Shown: positions 1 through 11,493, numbered from the stretch's first letter. The stretch: 64,000 bases of DNA from Heracleum sosnowskyi (GCA_030848705.1 JAUIZM010000013.1:1674001-1738000), one strand, 5' to 3'. Program-made: numbers and translations. Notes: generated by a model from the letters alone, not told the origin.

Positions 1-1337
1 GACCTTCCCTAAAGAAATCATTCTTATAATCATTGAGCTACGTGACTTCTTTTGGTTTTGACTTTTGAGTGAAAAATCACATTACATAAACCGCAGATCA
101 TTCTTTATCCTATATTAATTATTATTTAAACTTTTAAGTAAAAATCAAGGTGATTTATAATATTTAATAAATTTTATTTTTTTTAATTCTTTTTTTAGAG
201 TATGTTTGCAAAGGATATTTATAATATTTATTTTTTAATTATTAAAATATCATACAAAACTATATACTACCAATCTTATAAATTTTTTACATTAAGTTTC
301 AAAAATAATATTAAGTGTGGTGTATTTTATCTTTTCTTTAGTTTAAAATAAATATTTCAGTTGTGTAACTTTAACTATAATATATTCTATTTTCTTATAT
401 AAGGATCTAACTTTTCTTGTACTATACAATATATTTAAATTATTAAATCATACTTATTAATTTCTATAAAATCTCTTTAAAATTTTATAATAAAATTAGT
501 TTGATAAATTCATGATATATAATTTATATTTTGAATTTAATTTAATATTTTAAATAATAATTCAAATTAATATTTATTTAAAATAAAAGATAAAATAAAT
601 ATTATTGTAATTTAATTGTATTCTACATGTGAAAATTATGGATTAAAAGTTTAAACTATAAGAATATATACAAATCATATTTATTCACATTAATTTATTT
701 AATATATATGAAAATATATAATTTGTATGAGAAACGATTATATCTTTTAGTAAAATATTTTCTGTAATTCATACACGAAAATTCAAAGATAAAAATTGTA
801 TATTAAGAAATTTATAGTGTATGTATTTCGAAAATATCATGTTAAGATTTATTCGACCGAAGAATTTGTGCATTTTTAACAAAATTCAATAAGTCGGTGC
901 ATCTATAACAAACGTCATGCAAGAATAAGAAACATTAAGAATAGGTCATTAATTTTTATTTTTTTTAAAGGAAGAGGTTGTTGTTGTTTTTATTGTTATT
1001 TGTTTTGACAAAAAGAGATCATTATTAATAAAAAGTTCTCCCAGCAACAAAAAGGATGTTTGTTCATATTTTTTTATTTTTTTTACTGGGAGTAGATTTG
1101 GAGGTAGTGAAGATTTTAATAGCTCTGAAGGTATAATTGTAGTTTTTGATCGAACGATCTAGAAATTTATATATATATATATATATATATATAGATAATT
1201 CAAAACAAAACTTAATTTTATATTAGAAATATTATTTTATTTAAAAACGTATTTTGTAGAATATTTTTTGAGAAAATTTAGAGATATTATTATAAAGCCG
1301 CTGCTAAGCGTGGCTTAGTAAACTAGTTTATTATAAA
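1..1337. other. AT-rich intergenic DNA, no gene seen
   Basis: No open frame with protein-like composition is visible. There is an (AT)n microsatellite at about 1168-1193. A GC-rich patch near 1297-1320 (core AAGCGTGGCTTA) recurs at about 4690 and may be a worn Helitron hairpin. Confidence 0.7.
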
Positions 1338-2290
1338 CTAGTTGAAAAAGTTGCGCTTCGCGGCGGCGCAATAATTTTTTAAAAAAATTCTATCAATTAA
1401 ATTACAAAAATTACTCTGTCCTCGCTAATAAGTCGTCCTCCCGTGAAACACAATTTCCTTTTTAATATCAAAATCTCAAATTTAATATATTGAATACTTC
1501 TGTTATATATTAATTTTCATGTTAACATACTCCTTTTTCTAATGAACTCCTCTCTCGTTGAAAAAATATTTGTATCAATTAATTTACAAATATTACTCGT
1601 TCTTCCCTAATAGTCGTCCTCCCATGAAACACGCTTTCCTTTTTAAGATCAAAATCTCAAATTTAATATATTGAATACTTGTCTTATATATTTATTTTCA
1701 TGTTAACATATTCATTTCTAATGAGTCACTCTTTCGTTAAAAAAACACATATATAAATTCGCAATACTTTTGTCAAAAAAAAAATCAAAATTCTATTTTA
1801 CTTCCAATATAACTTTTAACTATATGTCTTTCCTATAATTCGAACTCTTCTCCTCTATTAATTCGCACACTTATTCTACTTCGAATAGAACTTTTAATTT
1901 TGTCTACAAACACTTATTTTACTTCTAATAAAACTTTTAATTATATGTATTTTTATAAATTTGAATTCTTCTCCTCTATTAATTCGAACATATATTCTAC
2001 TTTCAGTAGAACTCTTAATTTTATGGCTTACATATTGATTCGAACTATTATCCTTTATAAATTCGAACACTTACTCTACTTCAAATAAAACTTTATTTAT
2101 ATGTCTTTTTTATAAATTTGAACTCTTCTCCACTATAAATTTGAACATCTATTCTACTTCTAATATGCTAAAGAATATTTTTGATTTATTAGTATTTAAA
2201 ATTGTAAAGCTCTAAAAAAATTAGAAAAATAAATTGAGACAATCTTATAGACGCCATCTAAACTCTCGCGTATCGTTCTTTATATATTTA
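1338..2290 (-). mobile_element. Non-autonomous Helitron-like element, copy 1
   Basis: Read on the minus strand, the element ends in CTAG (plus 1338-1341) just after a GC-rich hairpin (core GCGCTTCGCG, about 1352-1366), the standard Helitron 3' end. The other end near 2250-2290 carries the family's shared 5' block (GAGACAATC, then TCGCGTATC and a TATATA run on the plus strand), also seen in the copies ending near 2870, 4510, 5352 and 5814. Inside are repeats of the motif TATTCTACTT and two related ~180-bp blocks (about 1380-1560 and 1560-1750). It has no coding capacity; the short open frame at 1900-2088 is low-complexity repeat. Confidence 0.6.
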
Positions 2291-2380
2291 TATAAATTTC
2301 TGATTGCAAAGGCGTTGGATCTGTAACATGACCATTAAAATCCCATTCGTAGTGGACTTCGTATAATCTTATCGGATATG

Positions 2381-2870
2381 ATAAAGCCGCGCTTCGCGGT
2401 GGCGTTATAATTTTTTTTAAAAAAACTTTTCTTTGTAAAATTATAATAGAATACATATTCTACTTCCAACAGAACTTCTAAATATGTTTTACAAATGCTT
2501 ATTCTACTTCCAATAGAATATTTAATTGTAAATATTTTTTTATATATTTGAACTCTTCTCCTCTATAAATTTGAATACCTATTCTACTTTAAATTGAACT
2601 TTTAATTCTATTTCTTACCTATAAATTCGAACTATTATCCTATATAAATTCGAACACCTATTCTATTTCAAATTAAACTTTTATTTATATGGGTTCCCTA
2701 TAAATTCGAAATCTTCTCCTCAATAAATTAGGAATATGTTAAAGAATATTTTTTAATTTGTTATTATTTAAAGTTCAAAAATTCTAGAAAATTAGAAAAA
2801 TAGATCAAGACGATCTTAGAGGCGTCACCTAACCTAACCTCCGCATATCCTGTTTTATATATATTGATTG
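2381..2870 (-). mobile_element. Helitron-like element, copy 2 (3' tip degraded)
   Basis: The hairpin GCCGCGCTTCGCGGT at 2386-2400 matches copies 1 and 3, and the far end near 2830-2870 carries the family 5' block (CCGCATATCC followed by TATATATA). The CTAG terminus expected to the left of the hairpin is absent, so the 3' tip is mutated or truncated. The interior shares the TATTCTACTT and ATAAATTCGAAC motifs of the other copies. No coding capacity. Confidence 0.5.
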
Positions 2871-3140
2871 GTTGATGATTGATGATTGATTGATTCCAGC
2901 ATTAAGTCTTTAGTTTCATTATGAACCAAACTACTTCGCAAAAGAAAATTACCGATGATTTAGGCATGGATACATACAGAAAATGGAAAAATACAAAGAT
3001 CATACCTCAATATCACTTATGAAAAAGACCACATAACAAAGCATGTTGTCTACTGTTAGATCCGATTATTATTGCTCTATCTTTTATTTGTACGTCTTCT
3101 TTATAAATTTGAATTCTTATTTTTTATAAATTCAAACACT

Positions 3141-4369
3141 TCTATACTATATTATTAAAGACGAAACATTAAAAGTTTTGGTCGGTCGTCGGTCGGTCGG
3201 TATTTGGGCCGATTCACGGGCCTATCTATAATCAATTTATTAATAACCAATTACCTTTTTTCACTACATTACCTATTTTATATTTTTTTTTAAACCAAAC
3301 CAACTAATCTTCTAAAAATAAAACGGGCAACATATATATAATATGGTAATATTATTATATATTTATAACTGATTACCTTTTTCAGCTAAAACACATTATT
3401 TTTATATTTTTTACCTAAAAAGAACTCATCTTATAAATAGGACATATATATATATATATGGAAACCAAGTTATTGATAACCAATTACCTTTTTCAGCTAA
3501 ATTATATTACGTATTTCATATATCTATTTAACTAAAACAAATCATTTTCTAAAAATAAGACGGACAATATATATATAAAATGGTAATATTATTATATATT
3601 TATAACCGACAGCTAAAACACATTATGTGTTTTATATTTTCTAACTAAAACAACTTATCTTCTAAATATAATACATGCAAAATAAATATACAATTGTAAT
3701 ATTGTTTTATATAAATATTAATAAATAACAAGTTATTCTTTTCAGCTAAAACAAATTACCTCTTTTATATTTTCTAACTTAAACAACTAATTTTCTAAAA
3801 GTAATGCAGACATATATATAAAAAAATTAATATAATTTTATATAATTGTTAATAAGTAACTAATTGTCTTTTTAAGGATATTACCTGTTTATATTTTTTA
3901 ACTGAAACAACTCATGTTCAAATTAAAAATAACACGGGCAAAAGATAGATATATTGGTAATATTATTATATTAAACTTATGAAATTCATGTTTATTATAA
4001 TTTTTTTAACATTCAATTTAAACGAGATAATTAATTAAAATAAAATTAATAGTATATTCAAATAAACTCGGTATATTGAACAAGCACATATTTTGATATT
4101 TGCACTTGAGTCCTTTTTTAGATTTTTAAGAGTAAACAAATACGAATCATTAGATATGTTATTTTAAAATATTTTATATGTTAATATCTAAAATACTACT
4201 ATTGATTACGTCAATAATATATTAAATTTAAATATTATATTGTTAGATTTATAAATCCAATATATATATATATATTAAAATTTTATCAAATTATATATAA
4301 TAACTAAAATCTAAATAAAAAATAAGAAAATATTAAAGAAGACCGTGCATCGCACGGGATATAAGCTAG
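3141..4369 (+). mobile_element. Non-autonomous Helitron (plus strand), 1229 bp
   Basis: The 5' end is TCTATACTATATTATTAAAG at 3141, a classic plant Helitron start. The 3' end has a perfect 6-bp stem hairpin (CCGTGC-ATC-GCACGG, 4343-4357) followed nine bases later by CTAG at 4366-4369 and a host T. No target duplication is expected for Helitrons and none is seen. No transposase or helicase is encoded, so it must have been moved in trans. The interior is a set of degenerate tandem repeats. Confidence 0.85.
3235..3970 (+). repeat. Degenerate ~110-130 bp tandem repeats inside the Helitron
   Basis: About six successive units each contain AATTACCTTTTTCAGCTAAA-like, ACAACTCATCTTCTAAAA-like and ATGGTAATATTATTATAT-like blocks. 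Starts are near 3236, 3367, 3476, 3604, 3722 and 3845. Units are diverged, so the array is old or slowly homogenised. Confidence 0.6.
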
Positions 4370-4510
4370 TATTCTACTTAATTCTAATATATTAAATCAT
4401 ATTTTTTGTTTAGTAGTATTTAATATGCTAAAATTCAAAAAAAATTAGAAACATACATTGAAACGATTTTAGAGACACCATTAATCCGTCGCGTATTTCC
4501 GTAGTTATAC

Positions 4511-5084
4511 ATATTACTTATGTTTTTCGATTAGTTCAACTTCCAACATTGAAACTCTAGGCACACAATAAAAGTTTTAAAATCATGGGAATTAGCAAAC
4601 TACACATGCAAGAAAGAAGAGATGATTATTTAAAAAACATAATTATCATAATCATGGAATTTTATGAAGAGATAATAAGTTTGAAATTAAGCGTGGCTTA
4701 ATTTCGTACATAGTCTACTCTATATTTAAATTTTTTTAAAAATATTATAACTGACATTTTTTTCAGTCCAATTGTACATAGATTTTTATTGTACTTTTTC
4801 AAATTTTGAGAAGTAAAAAAGATAACACTTTGAATGGTTACAGCTTTACCTGGAGTTCATCAAGATGTAGTTTGGGCAATTTCGCATAATACAACCCATC
4901 TATTAAAGCACCTCGACCCTCTGCATTCTCCGTTTCACGAAAAAATTAATAAAATTAGGTTAAAGAATTATTTAAATATACATTTATAATAAAACACAAA
5001 TTTTCACATTCACATAAAACGATATCAAATGACAGATCGGTAAACGATACACGGCAAAATCCAAAAGCACAAGTTTAAGATTTT
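4511..5084. other. AT-rich intergenic DNA, no gene seen
   Basis: No coding signal or clear repeat boundary. A short motif near 4690 (AAGCGTGGCTTA) matches the patch at about 1307-1320. Confidence 0.6.
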
Positions 5085-5352
5085 CTTAAGCGCAGCGATT
5101 GTTTCGATAGAATTTTTAATTATGACTAAAAAACATTTATTTTATTTTTAATAAAACTTTAAATTATATGTATTTTTTATAAATTTGAACTCTTATCATC
5201 TATGAATTCAAATTCCTATTCTAGTTATGATATAAATTTCGAATTTTTCAATTTCTCCTCTATAATATTCTAAAGCTCTAAGAAAATTAGAAAAATGGAT
5301 TGAGACGATCTCAAGACGACACCTCACCTCGTATCCTCCTTTGTATATATAC
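5085..5352 (-). mobile_element. Truncated Helitron-family copy abutting the next one
   Basis: The family 5' block (GAGACGATC, then CGTATCCTCC and TATATATA) occupies about 5296-5350, and the TAAATTTGAACTCTT motif lies upstream. It runs directly into the 3' tip (CTAG at 5356) of the next family member in the same orientation, giving a head-to-tail pair. Its own 3' hairpin is weak or absent near 5085-5100. Confidence 0.4.
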
Positions 5353-5355
5353 ATA

Positions 5356-5814
5356 CTAGTTGAAAAAGCCGCGCTTCGCGGCGGCGTAATAATTTTTTTT
5401 AAAAATTATATCAAATAAATTACGAAAATTACTTGGTCCTCGCTAATAAGCCGTCCTCCCGTGAAACACGGTTTACTTTTTTTATATCCGAACTCTTCTC
5501 CTCTATAAATCGAAACACCTATTATACTTCAAATAAAACTTTGCCAGTACTTATTTTATATTTGAACTCTTCCCCTCTACAAATTCAAACACCTATTCTA
5601 TTTTAAATAGAACTTTTAATTATATGTCTTCGCTATAAATTCGAACTCTTTTCCTCAATAAATTCGAACATCTATTCTACTTATAATATGTTAAAGGATA
5701 TTTTTTTATTTATCAATATTTAAAATTCTAAAATTCTAGAAAATTAGAAAAATAGATTGAGACTATTTTAGGGGCGCCACCTAAACTCCCGCATATCCTC
5801 CTTTATATATATAG
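5356..5814 (-). mobile_element. Non-autonomous Helitron-like element, copy 3
   Basis: The minus-strand 3' tip is CTAG (plus 5356-5359) with the hairpin GCCGCG-CTT-CGCGGC at 5369-5383, a 6-bp perfect stem. The 5' end is at about 5814, after GCATATCCTCC and a TATATATA run. At about 460 bp it is the cleanest and shortest member of the family here. The interior repeats TATTCTATT and AAATTCGAAC motifs. No coding capacity. Confidence 0.7.
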
Positions 5815-5821
5815 GCTTTTG

Positions 5822-6384
5822 TTCAACTAGAAACTAAAAACTAATCTAAGCCCTTAGATTAATCTAATCTAATGGCCCTCTATTGCACCACACACAGTTA
5901 AAATACACCCTCACATACACAATCCCACCTAATTCCCTTCATTTTTAATTTGATTTTTCCCGTGAATCGGTGAACTTTTTTTGAAATCCGACTTCACTAT
6001 ATTTTTCTCCATCTTCCAACGATCAATATGCATACCATATGTGCTATATTACGGAGTACTAAAATTTTAGTGATTTATGTAATAATAAATAGTGATTTAC
6101 GCAGAAATCACTATTTATTCTTACGTGAATCACTAACATTTTAGTGATTCTCGCAGGCATAAATAGTGATTTATCGTCGAAATATATCAAATATGGTATG
6201 CAAATTAATTGTTGCGAGATAAAAAAAAAATACAGTGAAGTCAGATTTCAAAAAAAGATAGCCAATTAACGGGAAAAATATAATTACGAATGGAGGGGAT
6301 TAGGTGGGGTTGTATGTGAGAGGGTGTATTTAAATGTGTGTGGTGCAGTTTCTAGTTTTTAATTAGTGCAGGTTTCTAGTTGAA
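5822..6384. mobile_element. Foldback/MITE element with long inverted repeats, 563 bp
   Basis: The ends are exact inverted copies (TTCAACTAGAAAC at 5822-5834 and GTTTCTAGTTGAA at 6372-6384). Complementarity continues inward for about 150-180 bp per arm, through blocks such as CACCACACAC/GTGTGTGGTG and CACCCTCACATACA/TGTATGTGAGAGGGTG. The loop region has several shorter palindromes built on AGTGATTT/AAATCACT (6070-6190). Flanks share TAGG (5812 and 6385) but only 6 of 9 bases match, so the target duplication is uncertain. No coding capacity. Confidence 0.75.
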
Positions 6385-6406
6385 TAGGACTCTATATATA
6401 TATATA

Positions 6407-6548
6407 GACTTAAATGCACTTTGTGTACCGGATGTTTACAAATTCTGCACTTTGTGTACCTAATGTATCAATTGCACACATTGTGTACCTGAAGTTTAGT
6501 TGTTTGTACAATTTGTGTACTAACGTTAAAAGGGGTTAACCCCGTTAG
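6407..6548 (+). repeat. MULE left terminal inverted repeat
   Basis: The arm starts GACTTAAATGCACTTTGTG and ends near GGGGTTAACCCCGTTAG. It contains repeats of TTTGTGTACC and a palindrome GGGGTTAACCCC at its inner edge (6534-6545). By analogy with MuDR the TIR is likely to hold the promoter and transposase-binding sites for mudrA. Confidence 0.95.
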
Positions 6549-6731
6549 ATGGAAAGCTGACAGAGGGGTATTCAGGTACTTTAAGCAAACCTTTTAGGAC
6601 ATAATACCTAGATATTACTCCACCTCCATTATTGTAATGTCTGCACACACACACTCTCTCTCTCTCACTTAATTACTGTAAATTAATTTGAATTTTCGTG
6701 ATTAGATCGTGTAATTCGATAATCTCAAGTG

Positions 6732-9700
6732 ATGACATGGTTGATACGTGATGTCGATCATGGCGGTGGTTGTTTTGGTACTGAAGTTCCTGATTACGGA
6801 GGTAATATGAAAGAAGCCTGGTCATGCACTTTCTTTGTCCAATAATCTTTGCTTATGAGTTGGATTTACTAGTCCTTAATGATTTTGCATGTTCCCCTGA
6901 TTTTAATCGATGTACTGCTCATAATTTTTCAGTATTAAGATGTGTTTTGTTGGTGGTTCTTTATAAAAATTTGATGTTTAACTGATGATCATGTGTTTTA
7001 CGTGCTTTTGTTGTTCATGTATTTTAATTCCAGGTAATAGTGGTTTGTTTACAATAAAGTTGCATTTTGGTGGTCAATTTACAGCAAATCCTAAGAATTA
7101 TGTAGGGGGGAGTTTAGATATTTTGACAAATGTGATGTTGATGAATTAAGTTTATTGGAGTTATATACTATGTTGGGTGAATGTGGTTTGCATGCTGGCA
7201 TGACTGAGCTATTCTATAAACTCCCAAGTTCTGTAATGGATTTAGGATTATTTCCTGTAAATTGTGACAAACATGTTGTTGAGATGTGCAAAATTTTGGA
7301 TGGTTCTAGGCTAATGTATGTGTACTGTGAAACAATCGAAGAAACCCAAGTAGAAGAAATAACACTATCAGAGTATGCATATCCAAACACTACTCAAGAG
7401 CTAGAATTTGAAAAACAACAAATACTTGACATATTAAATTCAGAGGGTATACCTGAAGACATGTATGATATAGATCACTTGTTGAGCAAACCTATCTGTG
7501 ATGAACAAACTAGTGAGGTTAGTGATCATGACAATGTTAATTTTCATGAGGATAGCTCCAACATAGATAGCACAGATGAGGATGTTAGGAGTCAGAAAGC
7601 TAAGATGGTTGATGTTCCAATAGAGACTCTAAATTGGAATACAGAGGTTGTGGACTCTGACTTTAGTGATTGTATTGACAGTGATGAGGAGAGAATGGTT
7701 GGTAACAGTACTGATGAAGAAGATGATGAGAGGAGGTTCCCTGGTTTTAATGAAGAGACAGACATGGCCAATCCACAATTTGAAATTGGTATGACTTTTA
7801 CTAGTGCTAATTCCTTTAGAAAAGCTGTTAAAAATCAAGCTATAATTGACAGAAGGGCAATAGTACAGAAGAGGAATTTTGGCCGTAGAGTTAAGTTTGC
7901 TTGTAAAGGGGTTAATTGCAACTGGAAGATATATGCTTCACCAATGCCACACTCCTCCACTGTTCAGATTAAGACCATGAACAAGAATCATAAGTGTACA
8001 CAAACTTTCAAGCAAAGACAGATAAATTCTAGGTGGATAGCACAATATTATGAGACTGATATTAGGATGAACCCTACTTGGCCACTAGATGCATTCAGAA
8101 AAAAGGTGGTGAATGACTGGAGATGTGATATTAGTCAACATGCTATCGGGAGGGCTAGGAGAATGGCCTTAAAGAACATTAAAGGGGATCATGTGAAAGA
8201 GTATGCACTGTTATGGGACTACATGAATGAAATTAAAAAAACCATGCCTGATAGTACTGTTAAGATAGAACTTGAAGATCCTGAGGGAGACAGGGAAAGA
8301 AGAAGATTCAAAAGATTGTATGTTTGCCTAGGGCCTGTGAAGAAAGGCTTCAGATCTGGTTGTAGGCCTTTAATTGGTCTGGATGGTTGTCATCTAAAGG
8401 GTCCCTATGGGATGCAACTTTTATCTGCTGTGGGGGTTGATTCAAATGATGGGATGTACCCCATTGCATGGGCTGTTGTGGAAGCAGAAAACTCTGACTC
8501 ATGGAACTGGTTCTTGCATTTGGTTGTAGATGATGTTGACATTGTCAACAGTGGTGCATGGACTTTCATTTCTGATAGACAAAAGGTACATTATTCATAC
8601 AATTTACTTGTGCATTGTCCTTCAATTTTTTGTGGTCCTTCATTTACTTTTTTCACTTATGTTGCAGGGCTTGATCAATGCTCTAGAAAATGTGGTCCCT
8701 AATGCAGAACATAGATTCTGTGTCATGCATCTCTACAATAATATGGGGAATGTTCACAGGGGTAGGGGATTAAGAGAATTGCTTTGGAAGGCAGCAAAAG
8801 CAACCAATGATTACACTTTCAACAAGCATATGACTGCTCTTAAAAAGGTTGTTTTTAATTCATTTTTACACAAGTTTTTATGAATTATTGTCTTCTGATT
8901 TACACTGCATGATATAGATATCAAAGAAATGTCATGACTGGCTCATGGAAAAGCCTAGATCACAATGGTCCAGGTCTGCTTTTAGAAACACATGTCATTC
9001 AGACATGTTTGTCAATAACCATTGTGAAGTGTTCAACAATAGCATTGGACCTTTTAGAGACCTGCCAATTATTAGATTGCTTCAAGGAATACACAAAGGT
9101 GTCATGAGAAGGATCCAAGCTGGAAGGGACAAGATGAGTAGGAGCTATCAACTCAATCCTATTTGTCCAAATGCAATGAGGAAAGTAAACAAGTAAGATT
9201 TTAATTCCAGATGCATTATCATTTTAACAAAAATTTGCATATTTGCATATGACTATAATGCCTTTTCATCATCATTTTAACAGGGATTTAGGTTTTAGTG
9301 GGGGATGTGTGGTCCAGTGGTCAGGTGACACAAAATATCTTGTGACTGTGGCTGATGGAGGACATGAAATTATGGTCGACTTGGATGCTAGGACATGTGC
9401 TTGTAAAAAATATGACTTGACTGGGCTACCATGCTACCATGCATGTGCTTGCATAAGATGGAAGGGGTTAGACATGCCTACATATATCCACAAAACTTAC
9501 TACAAAGACATTTTCTTGAGAACATATGCACACACTGTTCAGCCAATAAATAGTCAAGAATATTGGGAAAAGACCCCATACCCACCACCACTGCCACCAA
9601 TACTTAAAGTTCAACCAGGAAGGCCAAAGAAAAAAAGGAACAAGAAAAATGATATTAAGCCTGAAGTTCCTAAGAAAAATGCAACCAAACTATCAAAGGT

Positions 9701-10240
9701 AGGCACCAAAGGACATTGCAGCTATTGCAATCAGAAAGGTCATAATGCTAGAACATGTGCAGTGAAGGTAATATTTTGTCTAACTGCATTTAAATATTTC
9801 TAATGATCTTGCATTGTTATATATTTCTAATGATCTTGCATGTGTAGAAATCTCAAAGCCAACAATCTGGCCCCTCAAAAAATGCCCCTATGACAAGTGA
9901 TGCCCCTGTGACAAGTGATGCCCCTGTGACAAGTGATGCCCCTGTGACAAGTGATGCCCCTGTGACAAGTGAGGCCCCTACTCAAGGTAGCTCAGCACCT
10001 AGGCCTCGAAAGAAAAACAAAAAAAATCAATCTTTTCCAGCTGAAAATCCAAGTGATCATTCTCAAGGAGGTATTTTTTCAGTCCCTATCCAGCATGCCA
10101 AACTAAGTAATACAACACTTGGAATACAACCTCAGAGAATCCTTTTGAATGGCAACCAAGTGACAACCATGAAGCAGTTGGAGCAGGCAAAAAATGAGAG
10201 GATTATAGGGCTTAAAAAAAGGCCTGGTTCGAAAATTTAA
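6732..10240 (+). CDS. mudrA-like: MURA-like MULE transposase (six-exon model, one apparent frameshift)
   Basis: My model joins 6732-6801, 7034-8585, 8668-8847, 8918-9192, 9284-9767 and 9848-10240, all with GT-AG introns and phases that keep the frame. Exon 2 opens with the plant MULE N-terminal domain (LFTIKLHFGG, YVGGS). Then come a MuDR-type DNA-binding region (NPQFEIGMTF...GVNCNWKIYASP, about 7765-7940), the DDE transposase core (GLDGCHLKG with Asp codon 8382-8384; FISDRQK with Asp codon 8574-8576; NHCEVFN as candidate third acidic residue), a SWIM zinc finger (CACKKYDLTGLPCYHAC) and a CCHC knuckle (CSYCNQKGHNARTC). At about 7117-7121 one base seems missing: the text before reads in one frame (YVGGSLD) and after it in another (FDKCDVDELSL). 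Unless that is a sequencing error, the full protein is not made; an ATG at 7170 could still start a product with all core domains. Confidence 0.88.
9885..9976 (+). repeat. 18-bp coding minisatellite (Ala-Pro-Val-Thr-Ser-Asp x5)
   Basis: Five successive copies of GATGCCCCTGTGACAAGT lie in frame in the last transposase exon, giving a hexapeptide array. The first unit reads APMTSD and the last ends in Glu. The near identity of the units suggests recent slippage expansion in the disordered tail. Confidence 0.9.
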
Positions 10241-10783
10241 ATGTCTAGTACCATCTTTTGTTTATTAAGATATCCATTCTAGTATCATCTTTTGATTATT
10301 AGGTTAATTCCATCCAATGTAGACTGGAAATACCATATTTTGTAATCAAGTTTTGATGCTAGACTCATGGCATGGTGTAGTGTCACCATTTTTTGTCAAA
10401 TTGCCATGGCAATTTGTAATATATACAATGAATGTTGCATCTTCAATACTGATGTTACAGACCATTTAATGGTTTGTTTTTGGTAGAATATTTGTTATAT
10501 CTATTTACTCTATTTACAGACCATTTAATGGTTTATTATCGACTGTTACAAGCTTTAATACTGATGTTACATCTTTTGTTAGACACAAGAATGCACTAAG
10601 ATTGGTTGTTTCCATATATCAAAGCTATTATCTACATGCATTGGTGGTTCCATTCAATGGTCAAGTTTCATCTTCTTGTAACTACCAACTTTTACCAAAG
10701 ACCATTGACTGCATTAACCCATTACAACCACCTGTAATGCCTATTTAAACACACATTTTAACACCATTTACCATCACAAAGAA
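10241..10783. other. Spacer between transposase and RNase H-like gene
   Basis: No coding signal. It holds the transposase 3' UTR and a presumed promoter: a TATA-like TATTTAAAC at about 10742-10750, roughly 35-40 bases before the next ATG. A short direct repeat (GACCATTTAATGGTTT) occurs twice near 10461 and 10519. Confidence 0.6.
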
Positions 10784-11227
10784 ATGACATACAAACTTAA
10801 TGTAAAAGGTGTATATGATAGGGCAACAAGATCAGCTAGTGTAGGAGGAATCATGAAGAAGAATGGTAGGTGGGTGAGAGGGTTGGGAGGCTGCATTGGC
10901 TTGGCTGACCCCGTCACGGCAGAGCTTTGGGCCATTTACTATGGCCTAAAGATGGCTTGGGAGAGGAACAAGACCAATCTGGTTCTGTTCTCTGAGTGTA
11001 GGGAGGCAATCACGATTATACGCAATGATGATCATTCATATCCAATGGCCATGCTTGTTGACATGATCCGAATGTTGGTTGGGGAGAACTGGACTTCTGT
11101 GGACATCCAACATACACATGCAGATGCTAATGGAGGGGCCAATGCAGTGGCAGCCTACTACCTTGGTCATGAGGGAGGGATCCGTGAGATGGATGAGCCA
11201 CCAGAAGCCATCAGCCACCTCATCTAA
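10784..11227 (+). CDS. RNase H-like (RVT_3 fold) protein with substituted catalytic residues
   Basis: A single-exon, 147-residue frame starts at an ATG behind a TATA-like box. The pattern is that of the plant RVT_3 RNase H-like family: a first strand followed by GGIMKKNGRWVRGLGG, an acidic helix TAELWAIYYGLKMAW, a strand VLFSECREA and a final HADANGGANAVA helix. Where active RNase H has Asp-Glu-Asp-Asp, the first Asp position is Lys (NVKG, residue 8), Glu47 remains in TAE, the DS of the third motif is Cys-Arg (residues 72-73), and the last motif has Asn120 in place of Asp. It is therefore probably inactive as a nuclease, but may still bind nucleic acid. It lies inside the MULE and could be captured cargo or an accessory gene. 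The frame is fully open, which argues for some selection or recent capture. Confidence 0.75.
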   Translation: MTYKLNVKGVYDRATRSASVGGIMKKNGRWVRGLGGCIGLADPVTAELWAIYYGLKMAWERNKTNLVLFSECREAITIIRNDDHSYPMAMLVDMIRMLVGENWTSVDIQHTHADANGGANAVAAYYLGHEGGIREMDEPPEAISHLI

Positions 11228-11493
11228 AGACTCAAGCAAACCATCTGCCAAGTTTATGTTTTTATGTTTTAAAAATTGAAATTTGAATGTAACTAGATGT
11301 TTATCATCTAGTAATTATCCTTGTTCTTATGTTTTTATCTATCTATCAACTTCTTCTTGTTTTCATTTCTTGTTTTTTTCATATTTGGTTAAACAAAATC
11401 ACACAACAAAATCATAAGTCATAAAAACATAGAATTAGTCTAGAATTAGACAAATGACAACTACAACCAAACAACGAAACAGTTAATACATCT
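11228..11493. other. Convergent 3' spacer between RNase H-like and GRF genes
   Basis: No coding signal. The two flanking genes face each other, so both 3' UTRs must lie here. Confidence 0.6.

Larger units (their letters stand above)
3062..4510 (-). mobile_element. Helitron-family remnant split by a second Helitron
   Basis: The flanks of the plus-strand Helitron at 3141-4369 belong to one older copy of the family. The left flank ends in TTCAAACACT and the right flank starts TATTCTACTT, which together match the continuous motif in sister copies (for example 1866-1880). The family's 5' block is recognisable at about 4440-4500. I did not find this copy's own hairpin end. Confidence 0.45.

Noticed and set aside
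1900..2088. 62-codon open frame on the plus strand
   Set aside because: Low-complexity Phe/Tyr/Ser/Asn-rich translation of the Helitron-internal TATTCTACTT repeat; no gene signal.
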